DNA of 11,567 nt from SZUA-430 sp034440355 (GTDB lineage: Bacteria > Pseudomonadota > Alphaproteobacteria > Micropepsales > Micropepsaceae): assembly GCA_034440355.1 (NCBI GenBank), contig JAWXBY010000047.1, positions 1 to 11,567 of the forward strand. Reading direction: 5' to 3'. Shown here piece after piece: positions 1 to 6,093 of this stretch (position 1 is the first letter of the stretch; each line of letters begins with the position of its first letter). The translations under genes were made by a program, and so were the position numbers. The notes beneath the pieces are model-generated. The model was not told the origin of the DNA. It saw only the letters and a program-made list of their open reading frames with translations, and ran no database searches.

Positions 1-1186
1 ACCAGGCGTCGTCGAGGGCCGAGACCAGCGCGCGCATCTTGTCGTCGTCGTGGAACGGTGTCGGCGTTAGGCGCAGACGCTCCGTGCCGCGCGGCACGGT
101 CGGGTAGTTGATCGGCTGGACGTAGATCGCGTGTTCTTGCAGCAGATAGTCGGTGACTTCTTTGCAGGATACGGGATTGCCGACGAGCAGCGGCACGATG
201 TGGCTGACCGACGGCATCACCGGCAGGCCCGCCTCGCGCAGGAGGCCTTTGAGTTTCTCGGCGCGTTCTTGGTGGCGTTCGCGTTCGACCTGGCTCGACT
301 TCAGGTGACGAACGCTGGCCAGCGCGCCGGCGGCGAGGACGGGCGGGATCGAGGTCGTGAAGATGAAACCCGGTGCGAATGAACGCACGACGTCGATGAA
401 CTTCGACGAGCCGGCGATGTAGCCGCCCATGATGCCGAAAGCCTTGGCGAGCGTGCCGTTGATGATGTCGACGTTGTGCATCACACCGTCCCGTTCGGCG
501 ACGCCCGCACCGCGTGGCCCGTAGAGGCCGACGGCGTGCACTTCGTCGAGATAGGTCAATGCGCCGAAGCGTTTGGCCAGCGCGCAGATTTCGCCGATCG
601 GCGACATGTCGCCGTCCATCGAATAGACGGACTCGAAGGCGATGACCTTCGGCGCGTTCGGATCGGCGCGCAGGAGCAGTTCTTCGAGATGCTTGATGTC
701 GTTGTGGCGCCAAATCTGACGCTGTGCCTCGCTGCTGCGCCGCATGCCTTCGATCATCGAGGCGTGGTTCAGTTCGTCGGAGAAGATGATGCAGCCAGGC
801 AGTGTGTTGCCCAGCGTCGAAAGAGCCGCGTCATTCGCGATGTAACCAGAGGTGAACAGCAGCGCCGCTTCCTTGCGGTGGAGATCGGCCAGTTCACGCT
901 CGAGTTCGACGTGGAAATGCGTCGTGCCGGCAATGTTGCGCGTGCCGCCCGAGCCTGCGCCCGCGATGTCGAGCGCCGCGTGCATGGCGGCGATGACCAC
1001 CGCGCTTTGGCCCATGCCGAGGTAATCGTTCGAGCACCAAACAGTGATCGGTCTTGCGCCTTGCGCTGTGTGATAGGTTGCGTCCGGAAACGCGCCGCGG
1101 CAGCGAACGATATCGGCAAAGACGCGATACCGCCCTTCCCGCTTAACCTGCGCCAGTATTTGAGAAAATTGGCTCTCGTAGTCCAT
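1..1186 (-). CDS. hemA: 5-aminolevulinate synthase (partial, C-terminus beyond window)
   Basis: PLP-dependent enzyme that condenses glycine and succinyl-CoA to 5-aminolevulinate, the committed step of heme synthesis by the C4 route of alphaproteobacteria; cytosolic. The reading frame stays open from the ATG at 1186 to the left edge, giving 395 residues. The family is about 400-410 long, so only a few C-terminal residues are missing. The N-terminus MDYESQFSQIL matches the usual start. Visible landmarks are WCSNDYLGMGQ (about 50-60), GAGSGGTRNIAGTT (77-89), the LNHASMIEG block (139-147), YLDEVHAVGLYGPRG (212-226) and NGTLAKAFG, whose Lys248 is the expected PLP Schiff-base lysine and falls at the same number as in Rhodobacter enzymes. 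The C-terminal YVQPINYPTVPRGTERLR block is also present. A weak GGG Shine-Dalgarno lies 6 nt before the ATG. The 128-bp gap to the upstream MarR gene suggests its own control region. Confidence 0.97.
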   Translation of the reverse strand, partial: MDYESQFSQILAQVKREGRYRVFADIVRCRGAFPDATYHTAQGARPITVWCSNDYLGMGQSAVVIAAMHAALDIAGAGSGGTRNIAGTTHFHVELERELADLHRKEAALLFTSGYIANDAALSTLGNTLPGCIIFSDELNHASMIEGMRRSSEAQRQIWRHNDIKHLEELLLRADPNAPKVIAFESVYSMDGDMSPIGEICALAKRFGALTYLDEVHAVGLYGPRGAGVAERDGVMHNVDIINGTLAKAFGIMGGYIAGSSKFIDVVRSFAPGFIFTTSIPPVLAAGALASVRHLKSSQVERERHQERAEKLKGLLREAGLPVMPSVSHIVPLLVGNPVSCKEVTDYLLQEHAIYVQPINYPTVPRGTERLRLTPTPFHDDDKMRALVSALDDAW

Positions 1187-1191
1187 CGCGA

Positions 1192-1238
1192 ACCCAAGCG
1201 CCGAGCCGGTTATCGGCGCGGCTGTTGATCACTTGGGT
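1192..1238 (-). promoter_or_regulatory. Candidate stem-loop burying the hemA Shine-Dalgarno
   Basis: Read along the hemA message, ACCCAAG (1238-1232) is a perfect 7-nt complement of CTTGGGT (1198-1192). The second arm contains the only plausible Shine-Dalgarno (GGG, 1195-1193, 6 nt before the ATG). Between the arms lies a hairpin GCCGCGCCG-ATAAC-CGGCTCGGC (1222-1200) with one mismatch, joined by a 9-nt unpaired strand on one side and 1 nt on the other. The fold would hinder ribosome access. The pairing is read directly; a role in translational control is inference. Confidence 0.4.
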
Positions 1239-1290
1239 AGTAAAGCGTCGCAGACCAAGAGAAGCCAGTGCGTTTTGTCGCACGAGTTAC

Positions 1291-1307
1291 TTGCGACTAA
1301 TTCTCAA
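1291..1307. promoter_or_regulatory. Fur-box-like site upstream of hemA
   Basis: TTGCGACTAATTCTCAA is an imperfect palindrome with 12 of 16 non-central positions symmetric. Against the 7-1-7 Fur consensus TGATAATnATTATCA it matches 10 of 14 positions, and the mismatches are partly substitutions common in natural Fur boxes (TGCGA, TTCTCA). It lies 8-24 bp downstream of the MarR stop, centred about 113 bp upstream of the hemA ATG. Iron control of ALA synthase through Fur-family proteins (Fur, Irr) is known in alphaproteobacteria. Assignment here is by eye only, and the site overlaps an inverted repeat. Confidence 0.4.
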
Positions 1308-1314
1308 CCTTCAG

Positions 1315-1824
1315 TCAGAGACGATAGCGAACCTGATCGAGCCAGAAACGCTCGAGACGTTGTAGCGCCTTGTTGAGGACGGCGAATTCCGATGTCTGCA
1401 AGCCGCCTGCCGGTTCAACCAGATGTACGTGACGGTCGAAGAGACCGGCGACGATCTTGCGGATGTCCTTGCCCTTGTCGGTCAGGCTGACGCGAACCGA
1501 GCGACGGTCGGCTTCCGAACGAACATGGTTGATGTAACCACCTTCGACGAGCTTCTTCAGGTTGTACGACACGTTCGAGCCGAGATAGTGGCCGCGCGTA
1601 CGCAGTTCGCCGGCGGTGAGTTCCTGCTCGCCGATGTTGAACAACAGCAAGGCTTGGACGCTGTTCACGTCGGGTTGGCCCACGCGTTCCAGTTCGTCCT
1701 TGATGACGTCGAGCAGCTGACGGTGCAGCCGCTCGACCAAATTGAGGCACTCAAGATAGCGCTGCTTGACGCCTTCTTGCTCGTGCGCTTCAGCCGCAAC
1801 GCGTGCGGTTGCCGATACGCTCAT
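1315..1824 (-). CDS. MarR-family winged-helix transcriptional regulator
   Basis: A 169-residue DNA-binding protein of the MarR type, normally a homodimer whose binding is relieved by a small ligand. An N-terminal helical dimerisation part spans about 15-60. The helix-turn-helix is about 68-92 (ELTAGELRTRGHYLGSNVSYNLKKL) and the wing about 97-116 (SEADRRSVRVSLTDKG, the typical D-R-R-S-x-x-V-x-L-T pattern). A C-terminal helix follows. Residue 26 is the only cysteine. AGGA lies 7 nt before the ATG at 1824. Length is slightly above the usual MarR size because of an N-terminal tail. The recognition-helix region resembles alphaproteobacterial MarR proteins of the LdtR type, but I am unsure of that subgroup. 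It lies directly upstream of hemA on the same strand, so hemA is an obvious candidate target; autoregulation is also likely. Confidence 0.9.
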   Translation of the reverse strand: MSVSATARVAAEAHEQEGVKQRYLECLNLVERLHRQLLDVIKDELERVGQPDVNSVQALLLFNIGEQELTAGELRTRGHYLGSNVSYNLKKLVEGGYINHVRSEADRRSVRVSLTDKGKDIRKIVAGLFDRHVHLVEPAGGLQTSEFAVLNKALQRLERFWLDQVRYRL

Positions 1825-1877
1825 GACGCGATCCTGCTTTCTACCCAGTTTCCCAAGGACGCAGGTTAGAGGCGCGG

Positions 1878-1897
1878 CGCTAAAATTCGCTTAAATA
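1878..1897. promoter_or_regulatory. Tandem 10-bp AT-rich repeat upstream of the MarR gene
   Basis: CGCTAAAATT is followed directly by CGCTTAAATA (8 of 10 identical, one helical turn apart), about 54-73 bp upstream of the MarR ATG, in an otherwise GC-rich 90-bp gap between the mmsB stop and the regulator. The position suits an operator or promoter element. No good -35/-10 pair is evident, so the role is inferred from position. Confidence 0.3.
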
Positions 1898-1914
1898 CAA
1901 AGGCAAACGCGAGG

Positions 1915-2808
1915 TTAAGCCTGCGGTTGTCCGCGCAAAAGCTGGATGATTCCCGAGAAATCGCGCCCTCCCGCACCTGCCGACTCGAACAGGGTGTAGA
2001 GCGCGGTCGCCTGGGCCCCCATTGGGGTCGCGGCCCCGGAGGCCTGAGCGGCGGCCTGCGCGAGCTTCAAATCCTTCAACATCATCGCAGCGGTGAAGCC
2101 CGCCTGATAGTCACGGTTGGCGGGCGATGCGGGGACCGGTCCCGGCACGGGGCAGTAACTCGTGAGGCTCCAGCATTGGCCCGATGCGGTGGACGAAATC
2201 TTGAACAACGTTTCGTGATCGAGGCCGAGTTTTTCGGCGAGCACAAACGCTTCGCACGTGCCGATCATCGAGATGGCGAGCAGCATGTTGTTGCAGATCT
2301 TCGCCGCCTGGCCGTTGCCGGCGCCGCCTGCGTGGAAAATGTTCTTGCCCATTTTATCGAGGATAGGCTTTGCGCGTTGAAACGCCGCGTCTTCGCCGCC
2401 GACCATGAACGTCAGCGTGCCACCTGTCGCACCGCCGACTCCGCCGGAGACCGGCGCGTCGAGGAAGTCGATCCGCGCGGTCTTCGCGGCGGCGTGCACA
2501 TCGCGCGCCGTCGCTACGTCAATTGTGGATGAGTCGATGATCAGCGTGCCGGCCTTCGCTGCTTTCAACAGGCCTTGGTCGCCGAGATAGACCTGACGCA
2601 CATGCTGACCGGCGGGCAGCATTGTGACGATCGCTTCGGCGTCGGTCGCGGCGGCGTTCGCCGATGCAGCGCTCTCGCCGCCGGCGGCAACAACGCGATC
2701 CACAGCCGCCTTCGACATGTCGAACGCGGCGACGCTGTGTCCGGCTTTTATGAGATTGATAGCCATCGGGCCGCCCATATTTCCCAGGCCGATAAATGCG
2801 ATGCGCAT
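1915..2808 (-). CDS. mmsB: 3-hydroxyisobutyrate dehydrogenase
   Basis: Oxidises 3-hydroxyisobutyrate to methylmalonate semialdehyde with NAD+ in valine degradation. The 297-residue length is standard. The N-terminal Rossmann fold shows GLGNMGGPMA (7-16) and Asp30 at the end of the second strand, which favours NAD over NADP. The substrate motif DAPVSGG is at 117-123, and GAGNGQAAKICNN carries the expected catalytic Lys170. The C-terminal half keeps the characteristic CW...Y.PVPG...PA..DY..GF...M.LKDL run typical of true 3-hydroxyisobutyrate dehydrogenases. AGGAGG lies 8 nt before the ATG. The gene is separated from the other valine genes by the oppositely oriented PAS gene, so it must have its own promoter within 2809-2969. 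I chose mmsB rather than a generic beta-hydroxyacid dehydrogenase because of these motifs and the neighbouring hydrolase and dehydrogenase. Confidence 0.93.
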   Translation of the reverse strand: MRIAFIGLGNMGGPMAINLIKAGHSVAAFDMSKAAVDRVVAAGGESAASANAAATDAEAIVTMLPAGQHVRQVYLGDQGLLKAAKAGTLIIDSSTIDVATARDVHAAAKTARIDFLDAPVSGGVGGATGGTLTFMVGGEDAAFQRAKPILDKMGKNIFHAGGAGNGQAAKICNNMLLAISMIGTCEAFVLAEKLGLDHETLFKISSTASGQCWSLTSYCPVPGPVPASPANRDYQAGFTAAMMLKDLKLAQAAAQASGAATPMGAQATALYTLFESAGAGGRDFSGIIQLLRGQPQA

Positions 2809-2969
2809 GTGCGGATCCTCCTGTCTTTCTTGTCAGGTCGTGCTTAGGTACGGGAACTCGTATGGCCTTTGACGCACTGCAGCAAGTTCCCCGTTCCTCA
2901 GCCGAACGCGAGTTCAATGACCAAGGCCATAGCACTGAACGCGACGAACCGCACCGGCGGGAATCGTCC

Positions 2970-3428
2970 ATGAAACTTCACCTCACGGCAGAGCGACTGT
3001 TCGAGCAGCTTGAACAAGTTTGGCGGGATGCGTGTGCCGGGCGGGCTATGCCGCGGCGAGGCGACATCAGCCCCGCCAAGCTCAAGGCGTGCCTGCCGTA
3101 TGTGACGCTCATCGACGTCGTGCAGGGCGACCCGATCGACTTTCGCTATCGCCTGCTGGGGCAGAAATTGATCGACGGGTTCGGCGCGAACCTGACCGGC
3201 GAGCTGCACACCGGGCACGCCGACCGCAGCAGTCCGACTTGGCCGTTCTACGACGCCTATTGCCGCTGCGTTGCGACGCAGATGGCGCAGAGTCTCGAAC
3301 ATCAGTTCCGCAACAGCAACCGAACGGTCGTGCGGATGCAGGCGCGGGTGTGGCCTCTGTCGGACGACGGCGAGAAGGTGACCGGGCTTCTGGGCGGTGG
3401 CATGTTCGTCGAACCGGCGTTTCTTTAG
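2970..3428 (+). CDS. Small PAS_5-type sensor-domain protein
   Basis: A 152-residue protein if started at the ATG at 2970. An in-frame ATG at 2862 would give 188 residues, but the added 36 are polar and unlike a folded domain. The body resembles the PAS_5 proteins that are numerous in alphaproteobacteria: a basic lead-in with PRRGDISPAKLKACLPYVTLIDV (about 28-50), then DFRYRLLGQKLIDGFGANLTG (57-77), a helical middle and a final strand pair (MQARVWPLSDDG, VTGLLGGGMFVEP). It has no catalytic output domain, membrane segment or DNA-binding motif, so function is unknown beyond a likely sensory or ligand-binding role. GGCGGGA before 2970 is a weak ribosome-binding site. The stop overlaps that of the convergent hydrolase gene by 4 bp. 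It is divergent from mmsB. Confidence 0.75.
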   Translation: MKLHLTAERLFEQLEQVWRDACAGRAMPRRGDISPAKLKACLPYVTLIDVVQGDPIDFRYRLLGQKLIDGFGANLTGELHTGHADRSSPTWPFYDAYCRCVATQMAQSLEHQFRNSNRTVVRMQARVWPLSDDGEKVTGLLGGGMFVEPAFL

Positions 3429-4462
3429 CTGAGTTCGAGGTCGCCTTCCGGCAGCGGGTCGAAATAGGCGGCGACGTCGCGGTCCGTGACGCCCTCCAGC
3501 GTCGGCGGATTCCATTTCGGCGCGTTGTCCTTTTCGACGATCACTGCGCGGACGCCTTCGTAGAAATCATGGCCTCGCATGAAGCGATTGGTGAGGCGGA
3601 ATTCGAGGCGCATGCATTCCTCGAAGCCCATGCGGCGGCCTTCGCGGATTTGGCGGAACGTGACCTTGAGGCTGGTCGGCGATTTCGTCTTCAGGCTCTT
3701 CAGCGTTTCGGCAGCGAAGAGCGACGTGCCGCTTTCCAGGGACGCGACGATTGCTTCGACGGAGTCATGCACGAAGTGGCCGTCGATCCATTGTTGGAGG
3801 CCGGCGATCTTCGACTTGTTGTCGGGCGTGACGGCGAAGCGCGCAAGCGTGCGTTCGTAGGTGTGATCGCCTTCGGCGAGTTCTTGGATCAGTTCTTCGT
3901 GTTTGGCGGCCGGAACAACGTGCGTGGCGATGCCGGCGTGCTTCGCGTCGACGACGTCGAGGCGCGTGCCGGTCAGGCCCAGATACATACCGAGTTCGCC
4001 GCCCAGGCGCGGCAGAAAGAACGTGCCGCCGACGTCGGGGAAGAGGCCGATACCTGTCTCCGGCATCGCGAACATCGTGCCCTCGCCGCAGACCCGCGCC
4101 ACGCCGTGGACCGAAACGCCGACGCCGCCGCCCATAACGATGCCGTTGATGAGGGCGATGTAAGGCTTCGGGTAGCGCTTGATCAGCGTATTGAGGCGGT
4201 ATTCGTGGGCGTAGAAGTCGATGACGTAAGGCGTGCCCGCCTTGCCTGAATCGTGGAGCGCGCGGATGTCGCCGCCGGCGCAGAAGGCGCGTTCGCCGGC
4301 ACCTTTGACGATGACGAGTTCGACGTCGTCGTCGGTGCGCCAGGCTTCGAGTTGCGGATGCATGGCATCGACCATGGCGAGCGTCAGCGCGTTGAGCGCC
4401 TTCGGACGGTTCAGCGTGATGATGCCGACGCGGCCGCGCTTTTCGAACAGGACTTCGTCCAT
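3425..4462 (-). CDS. 3-hydroxyisobutyryl-CoA hydrolase (enoyl-CoA hydratase/isomerase family)
   Basis: Releases CoA from 3-hydroxyisobutyryl-CoA in valine degradation, feeding MmsB. Started at the ATG at 4462 (MDEVLFEKRG) the protein has 345 residues, matching the family. AAGGA lies 6 nt upstream, and a longer in-frame start at 4528 would run into the preceding gene. Visible motifs are ITLNRPKALNAL (15-26), AFCAGGDIRAL (59-69), the oxyanion-hole loop GGGVGVSVHG (111-120) and MPETGIGLFPDVGG (133-146), with Glu135 as the expected catalytic residue. The GGDIR and FPDVGG blocks and the extended C-terminus separate it from ordinary crotonases. The start is 10 nt after the stop of the small membrane-protein gene, so it is almost certainly cotranscribed with it and with the acyl-CoA dehydrogenase. 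Confidence 0.93.
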   Translation of the reverse strand: MDEVLFEKRGRVGIITLNRPKALNALTLAMVDAMHPQLEAWRTDDDVELVIVKGAGERAFCAGGDIRALHDSGKAGTPYVIDFYAHEYRLNTLIKRYPKPYIALINGIVMGGGVGVSVHGVARVCGEGTMFAMPETGIGLFPDVGGTFFLPRLGGELGMYLGLTGTRLDVVDAKHAGIATHVVPAAKHEELIQELAEGDHTYERTLARFAVTPDNKSKIAGLQQWIDGHFVHDSVEAIVASLESGTSLFAAETLKSLKTKSPTSLKVTFRQIREGRRMGFEECMRLEFRLTNRFMRGHDFYEGVRAVIVEKDNAPKWNPPTLEGVTDRDVAAYFDPLPEGDLELS

Positions 4463-4472
4463 GGTCGATCCT

Positions 4473-4880
4473 TCAGTTCTCGGGGACACGGATGAGGCGC
4501 GCTGGCCAAACGCCGCTGAGCAGGCCAAGTCCGTAGGCCCATGGCACCCATCCTGCGAAGAGGCGCTCTTGTCCTTCCGTCATGGCGGGGAAGACGTTGT
4601 CGATCCAGAGGACGACGAGCGCGTCGGCGATGAGGCCTGCGGCGCAGATGAGCACGGCCGCCGCAGCACGCGCACCCGGTGGCGTCTGGAACGTGGCGAA
4701 GAAGAACCAGCCGATGGCGTAGACGAGCGGCGCGGTCAGAACGAAAACGCTGACCGTCCAGATCGTGCTTTCCGGGACGAAGACGAGGTCGCCGGCCCAG
4801 CGGATAATGAGCGTGGCTTCCAGCCAGATGAAAAGACCGTACGCGATCGCCCACGCGGCGGTGTGATGGCGGATCGTCAT
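4473..4880 (-). CDS. Small four-helix membrane protein, possibly DUF5367-like
   Basis: A 135-residue hydrophobic protein with four likely membrane helices at about 9-27, 40-64, 70-93 and 106-123 and a short polar tail (RLIRVPEN). The end of the third segment (LWIDNVFPAM) and the fourth (WAYGLGLLSG) recall the DUF5367 family; this is from memory and uncertain. No signal peptide, metal site or transporter signature is visible. The ATG at 4880 lies only 2 nt past the stop of the acyl-CoA dehydrogenase gene, with no strong Shine-Dalgarno, so translation is probably coupled. The stop is 10 nt before the hydrolase start. It therefore sits inside a catabolic operon, yet no membrane step is known for this part of the pathway. 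Function unknown. Confidence 0.8.
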   Translation of the reverse strand: MTIRHHTAAWAIAYGLFIWLEATLIIRWAGDLVFVPESTIWTVSVFVLTAPLVYAIGWFFFATFQTPPGARAAAAVLICAAGLIADALVVLWIDNVFPAMTEGQERLFAGWVPWAYGLGLLSGVWPARLIRVPEN

Positions 4881-4882
4881 TG

Positions 4883-6022
4883 CTATTGCCGCGTCAGCTC
4901 GCGCGCGATGATGACGCGCATGATTTCGTTGGTGCCTTCGAGGATTTGGTGGACGCGCAGGTCGCGCACGTGGCGCTCGAGCGGGAAGTCCTTGAGGTAT
5001 CCGTAGCCGCCGTGGAGTTGGAGGGCGTCGTTCGCGATCTTGGACGCGTTGTCGCTGGCGAAGCGTTTGGCCATCGCGCAGAGCATCGTCGCGCGCGGGT
5101 CGCGGCGGTCGAGCGCGGCGGCGGCGTTCCAGATCATGAGGCGTGAGGCTTCGAGATCGGTCGCCATATCGGCGATCTTGAACTGTGTCGTCTGAAAGTC
5201 GCCGATGTTTTGGCCGAATTGTTTGCGTTCGGTGACGTAGCGTTGGGCTTGTTCCAGCGCGGCGCGGGCGGTGCCGATCGAGCAGGCGCCGATGTTGATG
5301 CGGCCGCCGTCGAGGCCCATCATCGCAATGCGGAAGCCCTCGCCTTCCGCGCCGATGCGGTTGGCGACGGGGACGCGGCAGTCTTCGAAGATCACCTGCG
5401 CGGTCGGTTGGCTGCGCCAGCCCATCTTGCGTTCGTTCTTGCCGAAGGAGAGGCCCTTCGTGCCCTTCTCGACGACGATGCAGGAGATGCCCTTCGGACC
5501 GTCGACTCCCGTGCGGACCATGCAGACGTAGACGTCGGAGACGCCGGCGCCGGAGATGAAGGCCTTGCCGCCGTTCAAGACGTAGTGGTCGCCGTCGCGC
5601 ACGGCCTTTGTTTTCAGATTCGCGGCGTCGGAGCCGGCGCCGGTTTCGGTCAGGCAGTAGCTCGCGATCAATTGCATCGGCGTGAGTTTGGGCAGCCACT
5701 TGTGGCGCTGCTCATCGGTGCCGAAGCGGTCGATCATCCACGACGCCATGTTGTGGATCGAGATGTAGGCGGCGGTCGATGTGCAGCCGGCCGACAGTTC
5801 TTCGAAGATAAGCGCGGCGTCGAGGCGCGTGAGTTCGGATCCGCCGACGTCTCCTTTCACATAGATGCCGGCGAAACCCAGTTCGGCCGCTTCGCGCATG
5901 GCCGGGATCGGGAAGGTTTCGTCCTCGTCCCACTTGGCCGCGAAGGGCGCAAATCGGCTTGCGGCGAAATCGCGCGCGGTTTTTTGGATGAGACGTTGGT
6001 CTTCCGAGAGTTCGAACGGCAT
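4883..6022 (-). CDS. Acyl-CoA dehydrogenase, likely isobutyryl-CoA dehydrogenase
   Basis: FAD enzyme that introduces the alpha-beta double bond in an acyl-CoA and passes electrons to electron-transfer flavoprotein. The 379 residues are standard. The N-terminal helical domain starts ELSEDQRLIQ. The signature YCLTETGAGSD is at 122-132, followed by the beta domain and a C-terminal helical domain with QLHGGYGYLKDFPLER (335-350). VHQILEGTNEIMR (358-369) carries the expected catalytic Glu362, and this ending resembles ACAD8-type isobutyryl-CoA dehydrogenases. Substrate choice also rests on the downstream 3-hydroxyisobutyryl-CoA hydrolase; a short- or branched-chain relative cannot be excluded. AAGGAAAAGG lies just before the ATG. 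First gene of a three-gene operon, divergent from hemB, with a clear promoter at 6049-6077. Confidence 0.9.
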   Translation of the reverse strand: MPFELSEDQRLIQKTARDFAASRFAPFAAKWDEDETFPIPAMREAAELGFAGIYVKGDVGGSELTRLDAALIFEELSAGCTSTAAYISIHNMASWMIDRFGTDEQRHKWLPKLTPMQLIASYCLTETGAGSDAANLKTKAVRDGDHYVLNGGKAFISGAGVSDVYVCMVRTGVDGPKGISCIVVEKGTKGLSFGKNERKMGWRSQPTAQVIFEDCRVPVANRIGAEGEGFRIAMMGLDGGRINIGACSIGTARAALEQAQRYVTERKQFGQNIGDFQTTQFKIADMATDLEASRLMIWNAAAALDRRDPRATMLCAMAKRFASDNASKIANDALQLHGGYGYLKDFPLERHVRDLRVHQILEGTNEIMRVIIARELTRQ

Positions 6023-6048
6023 GCCGCCTTTTCCTTAACCTTCGCGCG

Positions 6049-6077
6049 GTGATACGTAGAGGCTCCTCTGCTGTCAA
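6049..6077 (-). promoter_or_regulatory. Sigma70-type promoter of the valine-catabolism operon
   Basis: On the minus strand TTGACA (6077-6072, perfect -35) is followed by a 17-nt spacer and TATCAC (6054-6049, 4 of 6 to TATAAT). The predicted start near 6042 would leave a leader of about 20 nt with the Shine-Dalgarno AAGGAAAAGG before the ATG at 6022. The spacer holds the palindrome AGAGG-CT-CCTCT (6058-6069). The promoter lies in the 71-bp divergent gap with hemB, so anything bound here could affect both genes. Confidence 0.6.
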
Positions 6078-6093
6078 CGAAACGACGAGCGCC

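Larger units (their letters stand above)
1187..1314 (-). promoter_or_regulatory. hemA upstream/leader region with several inverted repeats
   Basis: This 128-bp gap between the MarR stop and the hemA start holds, in hemA reading order: a Fur-box-like palindrome (1307-1291); an inverted repeat GTCGCA-N9-TGCGAC (1297-1277); a second, GTGCG-N6-CGCAC (1283-1268), sharing four bases with the first so that both cannot form at once; and ACCCAAG (1238-1232) pairing with CTTGGGT (1198-1192), enclosing a 9-bp hairpin with one mismatch (1222-1200). I see no convincing -35/-10 pair, so the transcription start is unknown and some of these elements may act as DNA and others as RNA. None of the hairpins is followed by a U-run, so a classical terminator for the MarR gene is not supported. 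Confidence 0.5.

Noticed and set aside
476..1228. Long open frame on the plus strand opposite hemA
   Set aside because: Shadow of the GC-rich hemA codons; its translation is Arg/Ala/His-rich with no family resemblance, whereas the minus strand gives a textbook ALA synthase.
2831..2860. TTGTCA as a -35 for the PAS gene
   Set aside because: No -10-like hexamer at 16-18 nt spacing.
3020..4249. 409-codon open frame on the plus strand
   Set aside because: Antisense to the hydrolase and out of frame with the PAS gene; low-complexity translation and no recognisable domain.
4881..5699. Upstream extension of the small membrane-protein frame on the minus strand
   Set aside because: The extension reads as a basic Arg-rich stretch overlapping the acyl-CoA dehydrogenase; only the part from the ATG at 4880 looks like a protein.
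5210..6052. 280-codon plus-strand frame opposite the acyl-CoA dehydrogenase
   Set aside because: Shadow frame; the minus strand carries all conserved dehydrogenase motifs.
6049..6077. MerR-type (LiuR-like) promoter for the valine operon
   Set aside because: MerR-type promoters have 19-20 bp spacers; this one is 17 bp, and the palindrome does not resemble a LiuR site as far as I recall.
6049..6093. GTG start for hemB at 6049
   Set aside because: Would overlap the -10 and spacer of the divergent promoter and add 15 residues without family resemblance; the ATG at 6094 fits better.
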